Below are positions 59,071-64,000 of a DNA stretch of 64,000 nucleotides, one piece after another. How positions within the stretch are numbered: the stretch's first letter is position 1; each line of letters opens with the position of its first letter. The notes beneath the pieces are model-generated. The model was not told the DNA's origin and did no database searches. It saw only the letters and a program-made list of their open reading frames with translations. The position numbers and the translations under genes are program-made. This DNA comes from CAZCAC01 sp964496575. Its GTDB lineage: Bacteria > Planctomycetota > UBA1135 > GCA-002686595. The DNA lies in the NCBI GenBank assembly GCA_964496575.1, contig CAZCAC010000004.1, positions 62,001 to 126,000 of the forward strand, in the 5' to 3' direction.

Positions 59071-59522
59071 GGTTGTGCCTCTCACGATTCACTGTCCGCG
59101 ACATGTGCAGTCCACGGTCGGCCGCCTCGGGTTCGATGTATGACAGAGGAGCATTGGAGGGTGCTGAGGATCGCCTCGAGTTCCGGGCTGCGTCGAGCAC
59201 GTCTCCCTGAGCAGTGGAGCAGGGGTCGCTCGAGAACGCAAGTCGCGCCCATCTCCACCTCCATCCCTGGGAAGAACGCCTGCTCCATGCGGCCTCACCG
59301 CCCCTTCGGAGCCCAGCTCGGGCACGGGGCCAGAAGGGCATCTCCGTCTCTCGTTGCGAGGCGGGGGTTTGGGGAACTACGGGGTCATGGAGAGGTCGGC
59401 GGCCACGGGCCGGTGGCGGCGTGGCTGCGGATTCGGTGGTGCCGTGTCAGGACAGAATCCACCGCCTTGCCTCGCTCCTCCTCGTTTTCGATTGTCCGAG
59501 CCGGGCAGGAGGGGGATCAATG

Positions 59523-59680
59523 ACCTTCCCCGAGGGCTGCGGACACCACCACTGGCTGGGCGAGACTCGCACGACCGGCGCCGACGGGACGTTCGAGGTG
59601 ACGCTGGTACCGGGCGAGTACCACGCCTTCCTGCTCGCCCTGGACGGCTCGGACCAGGAGGCGGTCAAGGAAGCCCGGCG
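59523..59680 (+). pseudogene. Displaced fragment of a sigma-CRD gene 3' region
   Basis: This 158-bp segment aligns without gaps to 57370-57527, near the end of the sigma-CRD gene, with 142 of 158 bases identical by eye. It still reads as protein in one frame (TFPEGCG, HWLGETRTTGADG, LVPGEYHAFLLALDG) but has no start, upstream domain or normal end, and the similarity stops abruptly at AREARR-like EARRG. It is best read as the remnant of a duplicated paralogue. The rest of 59071-59802 shows no recognisable gene. Confidence 0.75.
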
Positions 59681-59802
59681 GGGGTCAGGAGCCAGGGCGA
59701 CTCCCCCACGATTCTTCCGGCACCGGTGGGAGTCGTGGTGGAGTTGCCCTGATTCCGTATCTCCGGTACCTTCTCTACGACCTGAAAACGAAAGGGGGAA
59801 GC

Positions 59803-60816
59803 ATGCGCACCGTCATCGCCACCGCCATCGCTCTCGTCACCATCGGCGCTCTCGCCTCGGCCGACGGGTGGAAGAAGCTCGATGGGAAACGTGTCCCGGC
59901 GCTCGAAGCGTCGGATTGGCTGAATGTGGAAGGAGAAACGCCCACCCTCGAGTCGCTGAAGGGCAAGGTCTGGTTACTCGAGTTCTTCGCCACCTGGTGA
60001 GGGCCTTGCATGGGGAAGGTCGGGGACCTTTCCAGGTTGCACGAGAAGTACTACAGCCAGGGATTCCGGGTGGTCGCGCTCTCCGACGAACCGATCGCGC
60101 TGATCCGGTCGAAGCTCCAGGAGAAGTCCAAGGCGAAGTTCTGGCTCGGGTCGGATCCAGAGAACAAGACCCTGCCGCACTTCATCGATGGTGGATCGAT
60201 CGGGATTCCGCACTTCTATCTGGTCGATGCCTCCGGCGAGGTGGTCGGCGAGGGTCTGCCCTCGGAGGCGCGGATCGAGGAGCTCTTGAAGCAGATCTTC
60301 GATCCCGTCCTGGAACGCGAGATCCACTCCGATCTCGACGAGGCGCGCCAGGCGTACGATGCGGGTCTCTACGGCGTCGCCTGGCGTGAAGCAGGCAAGC
60401 TGCTGAAGAAGAAAGGCGAGAAGGATCCGGCGGCGGTCGAGGACGCGGGTTTCCTGCGCGCGCGGGTCGAGGACTACGCCGCGCACCTCCGCGGGATCGC
60501 CGAGGCGGACCGGAAGCGAGATCGCGTCAAGACCACCTATGGTCAGCTGCTGATCCTGGAGAAACGGTTCGCCGGCCTCGAGGTCGCCTCGTGGGCCAAG
60601 ACCGAGAGGAAGGCGCTGAGCAAGGAGCGCAAGATCAGCGCCGACAAGAAGGCCTGGAAGGCCCTGGAGACTGCTCTCGTTCGTGAGCTGAAGGCCAAAG
60701 GGGTCGAGTGGAAGCTCAAGATCGCGGCGCAGAGCTACCGGAAGGTCGTCGACTCCTACCGCCGCACCGAAGCTGGACGGCTCGCGGCCGAGGCGGTGAA
60801 GCGACTCGGGGGGTAG
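59803..60816 (+). CDS. Candidate selenoprotein: TlpA/thioredoxin-like protein with U-G-P-C active site
   Basis: Read through an in-frame UGA at 59998-60000, this gene gives one 337-residue protein. A signal peptide (VIATAIALVTIGALASA) is followed by a TlpA/redoxin-like fold: LEFFATW, then UGA at codon 66, then G67-P68-C69, exactly where thioredoxins have W-C-G-P-C. The downstream fold elements GFRVVALSDEP, a cis-Pro-type GIPHFYLVD and a final GEVVGEGLP strand remain in frame, so the thioredoxin domain spans the UGA. A Lys-rich helical C-terminal region (about 175-337) follows. A hairpin begins 12 nt after the UGA. ATG 59803 follows an AAAGGGGGAAGC ribosome-binding site. The alternative is a nonsense mutation in a Cys protein, but the exact placement and intact downstream frame favour selenocysteine. 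Confidence 0.82.
60013..60033 (+). promoter_or_regulatory. Candidate bacterial SECIS hairpin
   Basis: GGGAAGGTC (60013-60021) pairs with GACCTTTCC (60025-60033) through nine base pairs including one G-U, with a GGG apical loop (60022-60024). The loop starts 22 nt after the last base of the UGA and its first base is G. This fits the general description of bacterial SECIS elements: a stem-loop within the coding region shortly after the UGA with a G early in the loop. It needs SelB binding to be functional, which cannot be judged here. Confidence 0.65.
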
Positions 60817-60849
60817 GGACTCGGGGCTCCGGCTTTCCGTCTCAACGGA

Positions 60850-61704
60850 TCAGTCGGAGCCTCCGCTCAAGGAGAACCGAAGCAGTCCTCCCCCCCCGTC
60901 CCCACCGAACGCCTGGTGGATCGCATCCCGAAGCTTCTCGTGGGTTAGAGGATGAAGATCTGCCGCGGCGAGAATCCACTCTGGCGGGATCGTGCTGGCG
61001 CCGGCCTCGTCCCCGCGCCTGGCCAGAGCGACCAGGCCCTCCCAGCCGATGCGCTCGGCGATCAACCACCCCAGCCCGTAGAGTGTCTCGTTGACGCGAG
61101 TATCACCGCTGAAGTTCTCGTACCAACCGATCTCGAAAATCTCCTCGATGGAAGGGACCGGCTGCACGAGGTAGGGCAGCATCCTCTTTCCCGTGGCGTC
61201 CTTCACCTCGATCAGGAAGCTGTCCAGGTAGCTGGCACCGACGAAGACGAGGCGGGTCTCCCTGGTATCCGGCGCCGGGAAGATCTGATCGGCGAGGAAC
61301 TCACAGAGCCCCTCCTCCAGGACGGCAGGAAACCTGTCGTGGACATCCGGGAAATAGAAGTGAGCCATCTCGTGCGCGAGAGTGTTCTCCACGTTCTTGG
61401 CGTCGCGTCGCACGGCGATCCAGGCACCACCGAAGAGCGGCTCCTTCCTGATGCCCGCGATCTTGTCGTACATCAGGTGGTCCGCGAAGTGAGCCCGAAG
61501 AGGCCGCGCCGAGAATCCCTCGAGGGAGGTGTAGTACTCCAGCACCTTCTCGATACTCGCGGCCAGCTGTTGCGCCTCCTGCTCGCTCTCACCTCCGGCG
61601 AAGCCCCAGGAGCGTTCCACGCGTACCGGGCTGTCGGGTTCCGTCGGGGTGATGCAACTCGCCGTGAACAAGAGGGCGAACAGCAGGAGTCGAGCGTGGG
61701 TCAT
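60850..61704 (-). CDS. Lipoprotein with HExxH metalloprotease motif
   Basis: This 284-residue protein has a lipoprotein signal (ARLLLFALLFTASC, with the modified Cys at 17). The peptidase-like core contains HEMAH (His111, Glu112, His115) followed by Glu130/Glu131 in PAVLEEGLCEFLAD, the layout of gluzincin-type peptidases such as the DUF1570/M-type putative metallopeptidases. It should sit on the outer face of a membrane. Its start overlaps the stop of the upstream CPBP gene (ATGA, 61701-61704), so the two are co-translated. ATG 61704 begins the signal; the in-frame extension to 62559 lies over the CPBP gene and is not coding. Confidence 0.82.
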   Translation of the reverse strand: MTHARLLLFALLFTASCITPTEPDSPVRVERSWGFAGGESEQEAQQLAASIEKVLEYYTSLEGFSARPLRAHFADHLMYDKIAGIRKEPLFGGAWIAVRRDAKNVENTLAHEMAHFYFPDVHDRFPAVLEEGLCEFLADQIFPAPDTRETRLVFVGASYLDSFLIEVKDATGKRMLPYLVQPVPSIEEIFEIGWYENFSGDTRVNETLYGLGWLIAERIGWEGLVALARRGDEAGASTIPPEWILAAADLHPLTHEKLRDAIHQAFGGDGGGGLLRFSLSGGSD

Positions 61705-62477
61705 GATTCGGAGTTCTCTGGAGCTGCGGAGCAGACGGCCTGGATGACGCTCTCCCGGGGAGGGCCCATCAGCACGGGACCGAGCAGGGAGGCTACCAGA
61801 TCGACCAGGAAGTGCAGCACGATCGGGATCCACAACGAGCCGGTGACGACGAAGATGGCTCCGAAGAGCGCGGCCCCCACCGCGATCTTCACCATCGCAT
61901 GCGCCCCCTGGTAGGCGTGGCAGAGGGCAAAGACGAGGGATGGAAGGGCGACCGCCAGCGTCAGGCCGCCGGTGGAGGAACCGGTGAGGCTCGCGACGTA
62001 GCTCACCAGGAAACCGCGGAAGACGATCTCCTCCCCCACCGCGGCGCTGGTGATCAACACCAGTGAGTGCCTCGCCTCCCGCCACGTCTCCGGCATGAAG
62101 GGCGTGTCCCGTCGCCAGCGCCGGCGCGCCTCGGCCCGCCGCTTCGAGGTGACGAGGCTCCAGCCGGTGTCGAGGACGTAAGCGACGAGGAGCACGCCGG
62201 CGAGGATTCCACCCACGAGCCACTGCCGCGGAGCAGCCGTCAGCCCGAGCGTGTCGAGGGACCGACCGACCAGCCACCAGACGAGCACCACCAGGCCCGC
62301 GAGGAAGAGCAGCATGGCGGAGTTGCCCCAGTACATCGCGATCTTCTCGCGCGTCTCGAACGGCTCCAGCCCCTCGTCGTCGGCAGCGAGCTGGCGCTGC
62401 TGCCAGACGCCGAGCAGTGGCAGGACCAGCCCGCAGAGCACGGCCAGTCCGTGATCCCAGATCGTCGGTGTCATCAT
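61701..62477 (-). CDS. CPBP-family (Abi) intramembrane metalloprotease
   Basis: This 258-residue membrane protein has about seven hydrophobic segments. The CPBP/Rce1 motifs are present: EE-x3-R (Glu149, Glu150, Arg154 in AVGEEIVFRGFL), FALCHAYQG (His187) and the C-terminal LHFLVD (His222, Asp226). Family members are intramembrane proteases or bacteriocin-immunity-type proteins. Two adjacent ATG codons (62477 and 62474) are the likely starts; an in-frame start at 62654 would add a hydrophilic 59-residue leader. It is the first gene of a two-gene operon with the HExxH lipoprotein. Confidence 0.88.
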   Translation of the reverse strand: MMTPTIWDHGLAVLCGLVLPLLGVWQQRQLAADDEGLEPFETREKIAMYWGNSAMLLFLAGLVVLVWWLVGRSLDTLGLTAAPRQWLVGGILAGVLLVAYVLDTGWSLVTSKRRAEARRRWRRDTPFMPETWREARHSLVLITSAAVGEEIVFRGFLVSYVASLTGSSTGGLTLAVALPSLVFALCHAYQGAHAMVKIAVGAALFGAIFVVTGSLWIPIVLHFLVDLVASLLGPVLMGPPRESVIQAVCSAAPENSES

Positions 62478-62705
62478 CCTCCCGGCCGGCTCGTCCCCGG
62501 CCGCGGGCCCATCGTAGAGCACCGGCCGTTTCGTTTGGAGTTGCGGGAATCCTCCCCAAGAAACCCTCCCCTCCATCCGTATCACCGCGGGAAGGGCTGT
62601 CCGAGGGGTCTGTGACGACTTCGTTACGAAGTTCCCCCCTGACCGCTCGTTCAATCTACTCTGTGACGCCCCCGCTCTTCGACATCGGCCACCTCGAGAA
62701 TCGAC

Positions 62706-64000
62706 ATGCTCCGCTCAGCCACCGCTCTGTTCCATCTCCTCTCCGCCGCCCTCCTGACCCTCGCTCTCTCGACCGCCGCCTCCGCTGAGGGCGAAGCCCG
62801 GGCCGAGCTCGACGCCGTCCCCGCCCCGGTGAGGGAAGCGATGATGGCCGGGCAGTACGGCGCGGCCGTGACCGCGCTCGATCGGCTCGTCGCCGAAGAG
62901 CCCGAGGCGACCGACTTCTGGACCTGGTTGCGCGGGCTGGCACTGACGCACGATGGGAAGCTCGAGGAGGCGGCGGCCCTCTTCGAGGGGTTCGGCCGAG
63001 AGTTTCCGCGGAGCCGCTGGCGCTCCAAGGCTCGCTTCGAGCTCGCGGACGTCCTGCGTCGACTGCGGCGCTTCGAGGAAGCTGAAGCGATCTACGAGGC
63101 CGCGGTCGGAGAGCTGCGCGCCGAGGGCCGGCAACGGGAGCTGGCGCGGATCTACCTCGACTTCGCCGACGCGCTCTCGATCGAGCCGGAGGAGCCGCGA
63201 CCGGAACAGAAGATCGACTACGCGCGCGCCCTCATGCTCTACGCCAGGACACTCGACCTCGATCTGCCGCGCGACCTCCGGGACTACGCGATGTATCGCC
63301 AGGCGGTCTGCACGAAGGAGCTGAACGACTGGGACGGCGCGATCGCGAGGTACACCGAGTATCTCGCCGAGTTCGATCCGGATCGGGAAGGCGCGACGCT
63401 GCACCACGGCGAACCCGGAGAGCGGGTGTTCGAGGCGCGTTTCGCGCTGGGCTCCTGTCGTTCGGCGAAGGGGGATCTCGCCGGTGCACGCCGCGACTTC
63501 GAGGACCTGATCGGGGCGATAGCAGCCCATCTCGGAAGCGAGCGCAAGGATCCCGAGCAGCGCGCCGAGCTGACCCGCCTCGCCGGGGACGCCGCCTTCG
63601 CGGGGGCCTCCACCTGGATGCACGGTGCCGCGAGCGAGGTGACCCTGGGAATCGCCGCGTTGCGACGCTTCCTCGATGACTACCCCGACCACGAGAAGAT
63701 CTCGGCCGCCGCGTTCGAAATCGGCGCCGCCTACCAGCGCATCGGCCGCTTCGAGGATGCGCTCACCGCCTATGATGCGTTCCTCGCGCGCGGGATCCCC
63801 GAGACCGACGACGAGGAGGTGCGCGAAGAGGCGACCAGGCTGGCGCGGCGCGCGCTCTTCTCCAAGGGCGAGATCTTCGCCGCCCAGAAGCGGTACGACG
63901 AAGCGATCGGGACGTTCACCGAGTACACCGCTCGCCACACGACCGGGCCCGACTGGGCGGCGGCGCAGCGAGGGATCCTCGAGGCCGAGTACGCCAAGGG
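62706..64000 (+). CDS. Secreted TPR-repeat protein, C-terminus cut by window edge
   Basis: The frame opens at ATG 62706 and is still open at the right edge, 431 codons on. A signal peptide (LLSAALLTLALSTAASA) is followed by tetratricopeptide-type helical pairs: GQYGAAVTALDRLVAEEP, GKLEEAAALFEGFGREFP, RRFEEAEAIYEAAV, NDWDGAIARYTEYLAEF, GRFEDALTAYDAFLARG and KRYDEAIGTFTEYTARH. It is a periplasmic or surface scaffold. Large planctomycete proteins of this start often continue into alpha-2-macroglobulin-like domains, but nothing here shows that. It is divergent from the CPBP operon. Confidence 0.85.
   Translation, partial: MLRSATALFHLLSAALLTLALSTAASAEGEARAELDAVPAPVREAMMAGQYGAAVTALDRLVAEEPEATDFWTWLRGLALTHDGKLEEAAALFEGFGREFPRSRWRSKARFELADVLRRLRRFEEAEAIYEAAVGELRAEGRQRELARIYLDFADALSIEPEEPRPEQKIDYARALMLYARTLDLDLPRDLRDYAMYRQAVCTKELNDWDGAIARYTEYLAEFDPDREGATLHHGEPGERVFEARFALGSCRSAKGDLAGARRDFEDLIGAIAAHLGSERKDPEQRAELTRLAGDAAFAGASTWMHGAASEVTLGIAALRRFLDDYPDHEKISAAAFEIGAAYQRIGRFEDALTAYDAFLARGIPETDDEEVREEATRLARRALFSKGEIFAAQKRYDEAIGTFTEYTARHTTGPDWAAAQRGILEAEYAK

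Noticed and set aside
60010..60816. Separate headless redoxin gene starting at ATG 60010
   Set aside because: It lacks the first half of the thioredoxin fold, has no ribosome-binding site, and is in phase with the upstream frame across a single UGA at the active-site Cys position.

Overview
The window is high-GC, gene-dense bacterial DNA. The gene content points to a planctomycete or close relative: two formylglycine sulfatases, many secreted Kelch, FG-GAP and PQQ-type beta-propeller proteins, ECF sigma factors fused through a membrane helix to large extracytoplasmic parts, and Tat-targeted proteins. This assignment rests on protein character only; no rRNA, tRNA, CRISPR array or transposase gene was recognised.

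Layout. 1-1810: 3'-truncated subtilase on the minus strand. 2318-8944: AddAB/RecB-type recombination nuclease-helicase pair plus a small unknown protein. 9248-15937: minus-strand block of secreted proteins (sulfatase, a protein with a shared C-terminal module, a pyroglutamyl-peptidase-like protein, an FG-GAP protein). 16123-22091: M14 carboxypeptidase, then a convergent ABC-2 exporter operon. 22153-26319: membrane-tethered ECF sigma factor with an adjacent carboxypeptidase-regulatory-domain (CRD) protein. 26483-29858: DUF4143 ATPase preceded by a 24-bp direct repeat, and a Kelch gene with a frameshift at a G8 tract. 29859-34579: PQQ-propeller protein, sulfatase, archaemetzincin and an unknown protein.

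34603-45311 is a divergent redox locus. Two Tat-type genes (a Cys-rich mini-protein and an NHL propeller) lie opposite six tightly coupled genes: PQQ propeller, four-cluster polyferredoxin, NapH-like membrane ferredoxin, membrane-anchored PQQ propeller, NuoE-NuoF fusion, and a ferredoxin-GltD-type flavoprotein. It looks like a route linking cytoplasmic NAD(P)H to membrane or external Fe-S and propeller proteins. I do not recognise it as a named complex.

45452-50651: two tandem Kelch paralogues and an FG-GAP protein that share C-terminal modules with other secreted proteins of the window. 50697-57609: unknown secreted protein, POT-family transporter with a large soluble insert, and a second ECF sigma factor fused to CRD repeats. 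57946-59070: PD40 propeller gene lying between the sigma-CRD gene and a displaced copy of that gene's 3' part.

The most notable gene is at 59803-60816. It encodes a TlpA/thioredoxin-like protein whose active site reads W-UGA-G-P-C, with the frame open on both sides and a 9-bp hairpin 12 nt after the UGA. This is a strong candidate selenoprotein that standard gene calling would split in two. The window ends with an overlapping pair of metalloprotease genes (minus strand) and a TPR protein that runs off the right edge.
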